From Bacteroidia bacterium (GTDB taxonomy: Bacteria; Bacteroidota; Bacteroidia; Bacteroidales; Paludibacteraceae): 19,217 nucleotides of DNA. Shown here one piece after another: positions 1 through 8,284 of this stretch. The stretch covers positions 1 through 19,217 of the forward strand of contig JAGKVE010000040.1 of NCBI GenBank assembly GCA_021152555.1. Direction: 5' to 3'. The position numbers and the translations under genes are program-made. Within the stretch, counting starts at the first letter, position 1; each line of letters starts with the position of its first letter. The notes under the pieces are model-generated. The model saw nothing but the letters and a program-made list of their open reading frames with translations, ran no database searches and had not been told where the DNA came from.

Positions 1-1473
1 TGGGAGAAAGCAGTCCGTATCAGTTATATGCAGGAGAAATACACCGCTCTGTTGCAACACCTGCTAAAAGCCAATTCGTTAGACGCCCAGTTTGCGTTTG
101 ACAACCGTCAGCACGGTTTGAGCGCAGAGTATGTGATGCAGCCGTATTTCACGGTAGCAGACAGCCTCGTAAAAGTAAGCGACAGCGAGGTTAAGAAGCT
201 ATACAAACAACACAAAGAGCAATACAAACAGACTCCGAACCGCGCAATCAAATATATCGCGTTTGACATTGTGCCGAGCGAGGAGGATTTCAAAGCCGCC
301 CAGGAATTGCTGGAGAACCTCCGCGAAGAATTCAAGACCGCAGAGGACGTGAGCCTGGTTGTTAACACCAATTCGGATATCATGTACGACGGCCGCGACT
401 ACTCGGAGGAGAGTGTTCCGGCTCAGTTCAAGGAGTTTGCGTTCGCTAAGGGTGCTAAAGCCGGCGATTGCACGGATATTCTCTTTGAGAACAACACCTA
501 TGCTATGGCTCGTATCATGCAGGCCGGTTACTCGATGCCGGATTCGGTTGAGCTGAAAGCGATTGTTGAGGACGGCGAGGATCAGGAGTTAGGTTGGTTC
601 AAGGCAACTGATCTGCCGAAGAACATCGCAGAGCCGGCTCTGGCAGGCAAACGCGGCGAGAAATTCACGGTAGCACAAGGTATGGGCGAGCAGACCTATG
701 AGATTTTAGAGATAGGCAAACCGACCCCGAAAGTAAAGCTGGCTATTCTGGCACGCGAAGTGACCCCTTCAAGCAAGACCTATTCAGCTATCTATAACAA
801 CGCCAAACAGTTCGTTGTAGCCAACAAGAACGCAGAGGCGCTGGAAGCCGCAGCCCAAGAGCAAGGCCTGACCGTTGTTCCGCAGTATAACTTGACGGAG
901 ACGACCGACAAAGTAGGTCAGTTGAAGAGCAGCCGTCCTATTGTACGCTGGGCATTCGAGTCCAAAGAGGGCGCAGTGAGTGACGTATTCGAGTGCGGCC
1001 AGCAGTTCGTAGTAGCAGCATTGACCGAAGTGAACGACGGCGATTACCGTTCGTTGGAAGATGTCCGCGCCGAGCTGACATACGAGGCTACCAACAATGC
1101 CAAAGCAGCGTATATCAAGAAACAACTGAAAGGCGTAGAGAACCTTGAAGCCGCCGCCGAGAAGATGGGTCAGCACGTACAGAGCGTAGAGCGCGTGAGC
1201 CTGGCAGACAGCCGTTTCGGCAATGCGGGTATGGAGCCTGCCGTCATCGGCAAGACCATTGCTATGGGCGAGAACGCGTTGAGCGAGCCTATTCAGGGTA
1301 ACACCGGTGTATTCGTTGTGAAAACCGGTGCAGCCAATGACTTGGCAGAAGAGATCAACCTCGAGGCTGAGAAAACACAGTTGGCAAGCCGTTATACCTA
1401 CCTGCCGTATCAAGCTATGCAGTTGGCAGAGGAGAAGGCAGATATTGTTGACAACCGTGCCAACTTCCAATAA
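1..1473 (+). CDS. ppiD: PpiD-like periplasmic folding chaperone (peptidylprolyl isomerase family), 5'-truncated by window edge
   Basis: The frame is open from base 1 (it begins Trp-Glu-Lys-Ala-Val-Arg), so the start and the N-terminal membrane anchor lie outside the window; 490 residues are visible. Family knowledge: Bacteroidota PpiD is an inner-membrane-anchored SurA/PpiD-type chaperone of about 700 residues that helps outer-membrane and exported proteins fold in the periplasm. Seen here: the SurA_N-like helical region, the block around VSDSEVKKLYKQHKEQY, the Val-Arg-Trp-Ala-Phe block near base 940, and the closing Asp-Asn-Arg motif just before the stop, all of which I recognise from this family. 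Oddity: the parvulin (rotamase) domain, expected between PDSVELKAIV and LGWF (about 535-600), is almost entirely absent, so isomerase activity is doubtful. The 66-base gap to the next gene has no clear terminator. Family assignment is by recognition, without alignment. Confidence 0.82.
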   Translation, partial: WEKAVRISYMQEKYTALLQHLLKANSLDAQFAFDNRQHGLSAEYVMQPYFTVADSLVKVSDSEVKKLYKQHKEQYKQTPNRAIKYIAFDIVPSEEDFKAAQELLENLREEFKTAEDVSLVVNTNSDIMYDGRDYSEESVPAQFKEFAFAKGAKAGDCTDILFENNTYAMARIMQAGYSMPDSVELKAIVEDGEDQELGWFKATDLPKNIAEPALAGKRGEKFTVAQGMGEQTYEILEIGKPTPKVKLAILAREVTPSSKTYSAIYNNAKQFVVANKNAEALEAAAQEQGLTVVPQYNLTETTDKVGQLKSSRPIVRWAFESKEGAVSDVFECGQQFVVAALTEVNDGDYRSLEDVRAELTYEATNNAKAAYIKKQLKGVENLEAAAEKMGQHVQSVERVSLADSRFGNAGMEPAVIGKTIAMGENALSEPIQGNTGVFVVKTGAANDLAEEINLEAEKTQLASRYTYLPYQAMQLAEEKADIVDNRANFQ

Positions 1474-1476
1474 CCT

Positions 1477-1499
1477 CGCGCGCGCGATATATTAATATA
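1477..1499. other. Alternating CG run followed by an AT palindrome in the intergenic gap
   Basis: A 10-base alternating CGCGCGCGCG run (1477-1486) abuts the perfect 12-base palindrome TATATTAATATA (1488-1499). It sits between the ppiD-like stop and the permease start. I see no TAnnTTTG promoter and no U-tract terminator here. The same CGCGCGCGATATATT string occurs at about 13552-13566 inside the PAP2 gene. Function unknown; it could be a structural or protein-binding element. Confidence 0.35.
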
Positions 1500-1539
1500 G
1501 AGTATTATAATAAGGAATAATACCAACATATCACCATGG

Positions 1540-2841
1540 GTGTGGGTACCGACCTTGTACTTCACAGAAGGTATCCCTTATTTCCTTGTAAACAGCATCT
1601 CCGTGATGCTGTTTGCTAAAATGGGAGTGCCCAATGATCAGTTGTCGTTTTTCACGACGCTGCTCTATTTCCCGTGGTTTTTAAAGGGATTGTGGAGTCC
1701 GTTTGTGGACGTTCTTCGCACCAAACGATGGTGGATCATCGCGATGCAGGCACTAATGACCGTATTGTGCATATTGCTGACCATCACCCTGCCCCATCCT
1801 GCCACAGAGACGATAGCCGCAAAGGCGACTTCCGCCGGATTATTCCGATGGACATTGGTCTTTTTCATTATTGCAGCGTTTGCCTCCGCTACGCATGACA
1901 TCGCAGCCGACGGTTACTACATGCTGGCACACGACTCCAAGAGCCAGGCAGCATTTGTGGGAATCCGCTCCACGTTTTACCGCATCGCGTCAGTGTTCTC
2001 TCAAGGCGTGCTGGTGTATATAGCCGGCCAGATAGAGAACCGGACCGGCGACATACCAATGTCCTGGCAAGTGACACTGGGCGTGACCAGCGTGCTGATG
2101 CTTTGCGTGACACTATACCATTGTTTCTTTCTTCCCTGCGCAGCAGAAGACCAACCGCGGGAAGTGAAGGACTACAGCGGTGCCATGCGGGAGTTGCGTG
2201 AATCGTTCGTTACGTTTTTCACCAAACCCGGTGTAGGATTAGCGATAGCTTTCATGTTGCTGTACCGTTTGAGCGAAGGGTTTCTGGTCAAACTCAGCCA
2301 ACCTTTTCTGGTAGACGGGCGTGAGACCTTTATACGCGACGGGAAGATAATAGGCGGCGGTTTGGCATTAGGGACAGATACCGTAGGATTGCTATACGGC
2401 ACAATAGGCGTGATATGTCTATTAGTAGGCGGCATATTGGGCGGTATTTACATTTCGCGGCGTGGTCTGAAACGGTCCATATGGCTGATGGCGGCGGCAT
2501 TGACGTTACCGAGTTTCGTATATTGCTTTTTGAGCATGGCGCAACCCGAATCACTGTGGCTCATCGGCGCCGCAGTCAGTTTCGAGCAATTCGGATACGG
2601 CTTTGGATTTACAGCGTATATGCTATATATGATGCATTTCTCGGAAGGCCGCTACAAGACATCTCACTACGCAATCTGCACGGCGTTCATGGCTTTGAGC
2701 ATGATGATACCTGGATTTGTAGCAGGCTCACTGGAATTGGCGGTCGGATACTCGACTTTCTTCTGGATAGCGAATGCATGCAGTATTACAACTTTTATTA
2801 TCACCTATTTTGTGTGGAGACAATTGAGAATTGAGAATTGA
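1540..2841 (+). CDS. Major facilitator superfamily permease, AmpG-like
   Basis: A very hydrophobic protein of about 433 residues with roughly twelve predicted membrane helices, the size expected for an MFS permease. The N-terminal block (VPTLYFTEGIPYF, then LWSPFVDVLRTKRWW, then THDIAADGYYM) resembles Bacteroidota MFS proteins related to AmpG, the muropeptide importer; the real substrate is not shown by the sequence. Start: the only standard codon near the 5' end is GTG at 1540. However, in-frame codons just upstream read Ser-Pro-Trp from 1531, continuing a motif (SPWxWVPTLYF) I associate with this family, which would put the true start at the ATA at 1528. An ATG at 1536 is out of frame. The stop falls inside a 7-base repeat tract leading into pssA, so the two genes are probably co-transcribed. 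Family call firm, start uncertain. Confidence 0.8.
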   Translation: MWVPTLYFTEGIPYFLVNSISVMLFAKMGVPNDQLSFFTTLLYFPWFLKGLWSPFVDVLRTKRWWIIAMQALMTVLCILLTITLPHPATETIAAKATSAGLFRWTLVFFIIAAFASATHDIAADGYYMLAHDSKSQAAFVGIRSTFYRIASVFSQGVLVYIAGQIENRTGDIPMSWQVTLGVTSVLMLCVTLYHCFFLPCAAEDQPREVKDYSGAMRELRESFVTFFTKPGVGLAIAFMLLYRLSEGFLVKLSQPFLVDGRETFIRDGKIIGGGLALGTDTVGLLYGTIGVICLLVGGILGGIYISRRGLKRSIWLMAAALTLPSFVYCFLSMAQPESLWLIGAAVSFEQFGYGFGFTAYMLYMMHFSEGRYKTSHYAICTAFMALSMMIPGFVAGSLELAVGYSTFFWIANACSITTFIITYFVWRQLRIEN

Positions 2842-2878
2842 GAATTGAGAATTGAGAATTGAAAATTGAAAATTGAAA
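2823..2878 (+). repeat. Heptanucleotide tandem repeat, eight units
   Basis: Five perfect copies of ATTGAGA (2823-2857) are followed by three copies of ATTGAAA (2858-2878), 56 bases in all. The permease stop (2839-2841) lies in the third unit and the pssA ATG follows 5 bases after the last one. Because 7 is not a multiple of 3 and the unit contains TGA, every reading frame hits a stop within 21 bases. Changes in copy number would therefore change pssA leader length rather than extend the permease by much. Confidence 0.95.
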
Positions 2879-2883
2879 ATTAT

Positions 2884-3588
2884 ATGAATCTGAAGCGAAT
2901 TATTCCTAACGCACTGACCTGCAGCAATTTACTATGCGGCGGGATATCAGTTTTTCTCGCGACACAGGGCGCTTTTATCTGGGCGTTTGTATTTATCTTA
3001 GCCGGTGCCGTCTTTGATTTCTTCGACGGTCTGAGTGCCCGCTGGCTCAAAGTGCCGAGTCCGATAGGTATTCAGTTGGACTCGTTAGCCGATGATATTA
3101 CATTTGGTCTGGCGCCGTCGATGATGCTTTTCTGCTGGCTGAAACCGATATTAGGCTGGTGGGCAGTACTGGCACTACTGATGGCGGCATTCTCGGCAAT
3201 TCGCCTGGCTAAGTTCAATGTAGACGAGCGTCAGCATGACTCGTTCATCGGTTTGGCGACACCAGCCAACGCGCTGTTTTGGGGAGCACTGTGCTGCATG
3301 CCTTACGCGATGCTGGCATACGACTGGATGGCCTGGGGACTAATCGGATTGTCATTTGTCAGCTGCTGGCTGCTGAACGCAGAGATTCCGTTCTTCGGGT
3401 TCAAGAATTTCAAGAACCAGAAAGTGGAAGTCATATCGTTTTTGGTAGGTTGCATAGTACTGATTGGTTTTTGCGTAGCCAAGGCCGTTATTACGAAACA
3501 TGTGGAATTCGCCTTATTCAGCGGCACAGCGGTTATCCTTTGGTACGTTGCGCTGAATATACTTCTGCTGTTCGGGAAGAAAGGCTGA
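2884..3588 (+). CDS. pssA: CDP-diacylglycerol-serine O-phosphatidyltransferase (phosphatidylserine synthase)
   Basis: An integral membrane enzyme of 234 residues that joins CDP-diacylglycerol and L-serine to give phosphatidylserine and CMP, the first step towards phosphatidylethanolamine. The CDP-alcohol phosphotransferase signature DGxxARx8Gx3Dx3D is complete: D48, G49, A52, R53, G62, D66 and D70. The N-terminus (NLKRIIPNALTCSNLLCG) is typical of the family, and several membrane helices follow. Start: ATG at 2884 is preferred because it gives this conserved N-terminus; an in-frame TTG at 2866 lies inside the repeat tract and would only add repeat-encoded residues. It follows the permease by 42 bases, so the tract may set its leader and translation. 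Length matches the short, Bacillus-type class II PssA proteins. High confidence in function. Confidence 0.93.
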   Translation: MNLKRIIPNALTCSNLLCGGISVFLATQGAFIWAFVFILAGAVFDFFDGLSARWLKVPSPIGIQLDSLADDITFGLAPSMMLFCWLKPILGWWAVLALLMAAFSAIRLAKFNVDERQHDSFIGLATPANALFWGALCCMPYAMLAYDWMAWGLIGLSFVSCWLLNAEIPFFGFKNFKNQKVEVISFLVGCIVLIGFCVAKAVITKHVEFALFSGTAVILWYVALNILLLFGKKG

Positions 3589-3628
3589 AAAATTGACGAT
3601 TATTAAGATTTACAACTACATATCTACC

Positions 3629-5500
3629 ATGAAAAAGTTCTTATTGTTCTCTATGATGCTGGTTTTCAGCATGAGCATCTTCGCAGAGACTTTCACGATT
3701 GTTTTCAATAGTGCAGAAAATGGCGATGGTAGCTCTAGCGATAAATTAGAGGCACTAGTTTTCAGTGCAACTAATAACTGCGTGGCAAGCATTCAATATG
3801 CATCAAAAGTTGCGCGAGCCAAACCAGGCTATGGCATCAAAGGTGGCACAGCTTCCGAAAAAGGAGTATTGACACTTGGATTAGACGCCACGTACCATAT
3901 CACGGAAATGACTGTTTATGCGGCCACATATCCACATGCAAAAGATACTGCAGCAACACGGGGATTCATCGTATATGACCAAACTTTTAAATGGGAAGCA
4001 AACCACCGTACAGAAATCCGTCCATACACACTGACCGTTGATAATGATGTAGATTCAATCTTCATTTCAGCCGAAATAGGATCATACAACCGCTGGTATG
4101 TACAGAAGATTGAGTTTGAGGCGGAGGATCCACATCCAGACCAAGCCGTCATCGAGATGCAATACCCGACCATGAATTTCGGCGGTGTCAAATGGCAAAG
4201 TGCAGACGAGCCGTTAGAAGATATTCTAAGTTTCAACCTCGCCAGCAGACATGTAGAAGGCGATATTACCTTGTCCTTGAAAACAGGGAAATACTTCACG
4301 CTGTCCCAAAAGACACTTCCCAGTGGCGGCGGAGAAGTAGATATTGCTTATAGTATCACCCTTCCCGAAGTCACCAAAGCCATCCCGTTCAGCGATGTCG
4401 TTATTGCCAAAGCCAAAGGCAAAGACGGCGTTGAACGGAGCCGTGAACTATCCATCGAGTTGACCGTTGTGCCGCCAAGTTCCGGAGGCTCGAGTGCGTT
4501 TGTAATTGACACGACATGTATGGCGGTTGGTTCGATGCCGGGAGATTACTACAAATACGCACAGGGCACAGCTGACTCGACACTCAAGAACCACCTCGGT
4601 GCAATCATATGTTGCGGAAAACGTTACCGTTACGGCAGTGGTGCCAAGCACTCATGGGACGCATTCTTCTACACCGACCGCGACACGATGACCAACGAAG
4701 TACTGGATATGTACTCCAACAACCACCGCTATTTCGACCCTGAGAAACCGACCGCCAGCGTGAAAGATTTCGATATCGAACACATGCTGCCCAAAAGCTG
4801 GTGGGGCGGCGATGTCAACCCTGCCTACTGCGATTTGTTCCATCTGGTACCTGGCGATTACTCCGCCAACCGCAGCAAGTCCAATCATGCACCGGGCATT
4901 CCGACCGACAGCACATTCAACAACGGCAGTTTTGTGACAGGCAGCGGCAGCACATACGGATTGCAGCGCGTGTTCTGCCCTGAGGACAAGTACAAAGGTG
5001 ATTTTGCCCGTGCATATTTCTATATTGCGACGTGTTACGGCGATTCGCTGACATGGCTGACGAGCGGCGAACCCAGTGTTGCCATGACGAACGAAGGATG
5101 GCAGGAGTTTCAGCCTTGGCTGCGGGATCTGCTGCTTGACTGGCACCGCAAAGACCCAGTGAGCAAGAAAGAGTTGGACCGCGCCGTGCAAGTCAATAAG
5201 ATTCAGGGCAACCGCAATCCGTTCATCGACTACCCTGACTTGGCGGAGTATATATGGGGCGACAAACAAGGTCAAGAGGTCGATTTCAACAAGTTGACTC
5301 AGAGTTACGGCGATGCGTACGACGAGAACTATGTAAAGCCTGATCCGGACCCTATAGATCCAGACCCCAAAGACCCGGACGATCAGGCTTTGGACAATCC
5401 ATCGTCGGAGAAGACTGCGCATAAGGAACTGCGTGACGGTCGAATTGTCATTTTACGGAATGCGTCAATTTATACCATTTTAGGCCAAACGATTCAATAA
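3629..5500 (+). CDS. Secreted endonuclease I-family nuclease with N-terminal beta domains and a short C-terminal sorting-like tail
   Basis: A protein of 623 residues with a signal peptide (MKKFLLFSMMLVFSMSIFA, likely cut before Glu-Thr). Residues about 20-180 form an unidentified beta-rich domain and about 180-290 a second Ig-like one. Residues about 300-560 match endonuclease I (EndA/NucM, Pfam PF04231): the block DIEHMLPKSWW with likely catalytic H385, then CDLFHLVPGD, then ANRSKSNHAPG with N414. Family members cut DNA, often extracellularly, using one metal ion. A stretch rich in Asp and Pro (about 570-590) acts as a linker. The last 25 residues (599-623, ending YTILGQTIQ) resemble the shortened type A sorting tail discussed in the findings. 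Start: ATG at 3629 gives a clean signal peptide; the frame opens further upstream with TTG at 3593. The 5' third looks AT-richer than the nuclease part. Role may be nutrient or phosphate scavenging, or extracellular-DNA remodelling; this is inference. Confidence 0.85.
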   Translation: MKKFLLFSMMLVFSMSIFAETFTIVFNSAENGDGSSSDKLEALVFSATNNCVASIQYASKVARAKPGYGIKGGTASEKGVLTLGLDATYHITEMTVYAATYPHAKDTAATRGFIVYDQTFKWEANHRTEIRPYTLTVDNDVDSIFISAEIGSYNRWYVQKIEFEAEDPHPDQAVIEMQYPTMNFGGVKWQSADEPLEDILSFNLASRHVEGDITLSLKTGKYFTLSQKTLPSGGGEVDIAYSITLPEVTKAIPFSDVVIAKAKGKDGVERSRELSIELTVVPPSSGGSSAFVIDTTCMAVGSMPGDYYKYAQGTADSTLKNHLGAIICCGKRYRYGSGAKHSWDAFFYTDRDTMTNEVLDMYSNNHRYFDPEKPTASVKDFDIEHMLPKSWWGGDVNPAYCDLFHLVPGDYSANRSKSNHAPGIPTDSTFNNGSFVTGSGSTYGLQRVFCPEDKYKGDFARAYFYIATCYGDSLTWLTSGEPSVAMTNEGWQEFQPWLRDLLLDWHRKDPVSKKELDRAVQVNKIQGNRNPFIDYPDLAEYIWGDKQGQEVDFNKLTQSYGDAYDENYVKPDPDPIDPDPKDPDDQALDNPSSEKTAHKELRDGRIVILRNASIYTILGQTIQ

Positions 5501-5536
5501 GTGTGTCAATTTTTCCACATTTATCGCGATTTAGTG

Positions 5537-5568
5537 CACGCGCGCGTGAGAGAAATTGTGTAATTTTG
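5537..5568 (+). promoter_or_regulatory. Candidate promoter of the adhesin/OmpA operon with a CG palindrome
   Basis: TAATTTTG at 5561-5568 matches the Bacteroidota -7 element TAnnTTTG, about 40 bases before the ATG at 5609. No good -33 TTTG lies at the usual distance. Instead, that place holds the perfect 12-base palindrome CACGCGCGCGTG (5537-5548), which could be an operator or activator site. The -7 match is direct; the regulatory role of the palindrome is inference. Confidence 0.55.
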
Positions 5569-5608
5569 CAGTCGATTTTAATAGCCTACATTTAATTTGA
5601 AATTTGAT

Positions 5609-8266
5609 ATGAAAAAAACACTTATGAACACCCTGCTTTGCGGCCTGCTGCTGGCCTCGTCGATGCTAGTCAAAGCGCAGAGCACGGTAGTGGATGGTCA
5701 GTCCACAGAAGGCAAGGACTTTTGGGTTACGTTCATGCAGGCTGACCAAGACCCGAACAATGAGTTAACCCTCTCACTTTCTATTTCTGCACGGAAGAAA
5801 TGTCAAGTAACTATTTCCAACCCGTTTACTAATTACACAGAGACGGTTGACGTAGCAGCCAATGAGATGAAACTGGTAGAGTTGTACACCGGTAATGTGC
5901 TGCGCGACAATGCGCGTTCAGCGATGGAAACAAGCGGTAAAGTATGTTATGCTGTCAATTCCGAGAAAGTCGATACCTGTGCCCTTCACGTTACGGCAAC
6001 AGAAAACATCTCACTTTTTGCGACGAACTACAAGCGTGCAACTTTTGATGCCACCAACGTGCTGCCGACGGCTTCGTTGTTGGACGAGTATATTATTCAG
6101 ACATACACCCCGTCTGACCACGGAGGTGTTGAAAAGACTCAAGGTTCACACTTCTGCGTTATCGCTGCGGAGGACAACACCATTATTGACTATTGTCCGT
6201 CCGAGCCGACAGCACTTATTGAGCAAGCCAAATCCAAATACGCTTTCTCCGGAGGCGAGGGCATGACGGAAGAAGAAATCGCGCTGGCTAATTATCAGTA
6301 CGGCAAAGACACCTTGCATTCACCGGTATTAATGAAAGGTCAGGTTTATTACGTATGGACCGGCATGAAAGACAAAGACCCAGGTGACCTTTCCGGAACC
6401 TACGTCCGTGCACAAGGCGGTAAGAAGATTGCTGTTTTCCAGGGCTGTCCGCATACCAATATTCCGTATCAGGTGAAGCAACGCGATCATATCTTCTCGC
6501 AAGCCATGCCTACGCAGTATTGGGGTAACACGTTTGTACTGACCGCTTCGGCAAGCCGCCCCTGCGATGCGATTCGTATCTTGGCGCTGAATGACGGCAC
6601 GGAAGTGCGTATCAACGGTAATTTGGTACACACCTTCGATTTTGCGACCAACCCCAAACACTATTGGGAGTTTGAGATTGGAACTAACGGTGCATATGCG
6701 CAAAATGGCAGTTGTGTGGTAACTACCTCCTGCCCGTGTGCTGTACACCTCTTCATCGTTTCGCAGCAATATCACGGCGATAAGAACAGCAGCGGTGACC
6801 CGGCAATGCTGTGGATCAACCCGATTGAGCAACAGATTGACCAAGTGACTTTTGCTACGTATTCGAGTAAGAACGGAACAACAGCACACAATGTCAATGT
6901 GGTAACCGACAAACCGGAGAATATGTTTCTTGACAATGCTTCAATCCAAGAGCAGTTCAAGCCGGTAAGCGGTTCTTCAACATACTATTATGCACAAATC
7001 GACTTAGGAAGTGTTGCCGCATCGCACACTTTGAAGAGCACGAAGAGTCATTTTATCGCTCACGTGTATGGTTTTACATCTAATGAATCCTATGGTTATT
7101 CCGCCGGTGGTGCGACCAAGCCGTTGACGCAGTATATCACCATCAACGGACAAATCTTCACGCCGGATACGGAGAATACACTTTGCGGCGAGGATACGAT
7201 TAAGTTCGCCTGCCACCCCGATTACGAATATGAGAAAATCGAATGGTATTTCGGTGACGGAGCAAGCGACAAGACCAATAAAGACTCTGTACCGCACTAC
7301 TATGCCGAGTCAGGCAATTACAATGCGTACGTGCTTATTTACCGCAAGAGCAGTAATGTCTGCGTAGGACAAAATGCAGTAGATAGTATTCCAATCACTG
7401 TGACCATCGGACGCTATGAGTTCGGAATCGGCGACCCGGACATCCCGTGCCCGGAGGACGGCAGGGAATATGTAGGCCGGATTCCGTACACTAACGCAGG
7501 CAAAGTGAACCTGCACGGAGATAATGTGACGATTGAGTTTGACGCCGTTGCCAAAGCGGACGGATTCGACGAGTCAATGCTCAAAGTTGAAGACAGTTAC
7601 TTCCAAATCAACATACCGAATACCGCCAAGCCGGAAACAACATATGGTATTCACCTTGTTATCGAGTCTGATTGCGGCGGCGCGGATACTATTCTGCACT
7701 TTATGCTCAATTATGACAAAGATATCATCACCCAGCGCTATGACAATGTGCTCGGTTTGCTTGCCAGTACATTTGAGGGGAAAGAGCTGACTGATTATCA
7801 ATGGTACCGCGTATCAGACAGCACTGCGATTGAAGGTCAGGTATCCGCGAACCTCAATTTCTACGATCTGCCTTACGGCGGTAATATCAACGATGCCTAT
7901 TACGTATGTTTCACAATCGGGAAAGGCACAAGCAGCGAGACACGTACGTGCGCTTGCGCCAAGGCATTCAACACCAACGCCGACAAACAGAACTTCGGCA
8001 ATGACTCCACGAGCCTGACCATCAATGCGACCTACTCGGTTGTAGCAGGCGGCAAAGTATTTGTCAATGCCAACTGGGAAGGAAAGACCGACTTAGAGTG
8101 CTACGCACAATGGATTACCGCCAGCGGTCGGGTGTATGGCGACCTCAAGTTCGATATCCCTGACGGAGGTTGCACTATACCTGCGCCTACGGAGAAAGGT
8201 CTGTACCTCCTGCGCGTTGTGACGGGCAAAGGTAACCGCAGTTTCAAATTTATCATTAACCAATAA
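5609..8266 (+). CDS. Large secreted adhesin-like protein: IgGFc-binding domain, PKD domain, T9SS type A tail (paralog 1)
   Basis: 885 residues. The signal peptide ends Val-Lys-Ala with Gln next (about residue 24). Residues about 30-500 resemble the IgGFc-binding N-terminal domain (Pfam PF17517): GKDFWVTF near the start, HVTATENISLFATN, the AQGGKKIAVFQG block, QAMPTQYWGNTF and the TSCPCAVHL block. A PKD domain centres on WYFGDG (W546), an Ig-like segment on YQWYR (W732). The last about 80 residues look like a complete T9SS type A sorting domain (WITASGRVYG, then GLYLLRVVTGKGNRSFKFII), which directs export through the type IX machinery and surface attachment or release. No enzymatic motif is visible. 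Start: ATG at 5609; an in-frame TTG at 5597 would only lengthen the signal peptide. It is the first gene after a promoter and is followed after 18 bases by the OmpA-family gene. Binding partner unknown; IgG binding should not be assumed. Confidence 0.82.
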   Translation: MKKTLMNTLLCGLLLASSMLVKAQSTVVDGQSTEGKDFWVTFMQADQDPNNELTLSLSISARKKCQVTISNPFTNYTETVDVAANEMKLVELYTGNVLRDNARSAMETSGKVCYAVNSEKVDTCALHVTATENISLFATNYKRATFDATNVLPTASLLDEYIIQTYTPSDHGGVEKTQGSHFCVIAAEDNTIIDYCPSEPTALIEQAKSKYAFSGGEGMTEEEIALANYQYGKDTLHSPVLMKGQVYYVWTGMKDKDPGDLSGTYVRAQGGKKIAVFQGCPHTNIPYQVKQRDHIFSQAMPTQYWGNTFVLTASASRPCDAIRILALNDGTEVRINGNLVHTFDFATNPKHYWEFEIGTNGAYAQNGSCVVTTSCPCAVHLFIVSQQYHGDKNSSGDPAMLWINPIEQQIDQVTFATYSSKNGTTAHNVNVVTDKPENMFLDNASIQEQFKPVSGSSTYYYAQIDLGSVAASHTLKSTKSHFIAHVYGFTSNESYGYSAGGATKPLTQYITINGQIFTPDTENTLCGEDTIKFACHPDYEYEKIEWYFGDGASDKTNKDSVPHYYAESGNYNAYVLIYRKSSNVCVGQNAVDSIPITVTIGRYEFGIGDPDIPCPEDGREYVGRIPYTNAGKVNLHGDNVTIEFDAVAKADGFDESMLKVEDSYFQINIPNTAKPETTYGIHLVIESDCGGADTILHFMLNYDKDIITQRYDNVLGLLASTFEGKELTDYQWYRVSDSTAIEGQVSANLNFYDLPYGGNINDAYYVCFTIGKGTSSETRTCACAKAFNTNADKQNFGNDSTSLTINATYSVVAGGKVFVNANWEGKTDLECYAQWITASGRVYGDLKFDIPDGGCTIPAPTEKGLYLLRVVTGKGNRSFKFIINQ

Positions 8267-8270
8267 AACG

Positions 8271-8276
8271 AGGAGG
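8271..8276 (+). promoter_or_regulatory. Strong Shine-Dalgarno sequence before the OmpA-family gene
   Basis: A perfect AGGAGG lies 8 bases before the ATG at 8285. Other starts in this window lack such a site, as is usual for Bacteroidota, so this stands out. It also decides the start: later in-frame ATGs (8300, 8327) have no such signal. Confidence 0.75.
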
Positions 8277-8284
8277 ACACAACA

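Noticed and set aside
784..1470. Long reverse-strand reading frame (228 codons) over the ppiD-like gene
   Set aside because: It lies wholly opposite a well-supported gene, has no recognisable domain, and comes from codon bias of the + strand.
2415..2834. Second + strand frame (139 codons) inside the permease gene
   Set aside because: Overlaps the hydrophobic permease frame in another phase and shows no recognisable protein pattern.
2823..2878. CRISPR array
   Set aside because: The units are 7 bases and directly adjacent without spacers; this is a simple tandem repeat.
4652..5422. Reverse-strand reading frame of 256 codons over the nuclease gene
   Set aside because: The + strand carries the endonuclease I motifs here; the reverse product has no family features.
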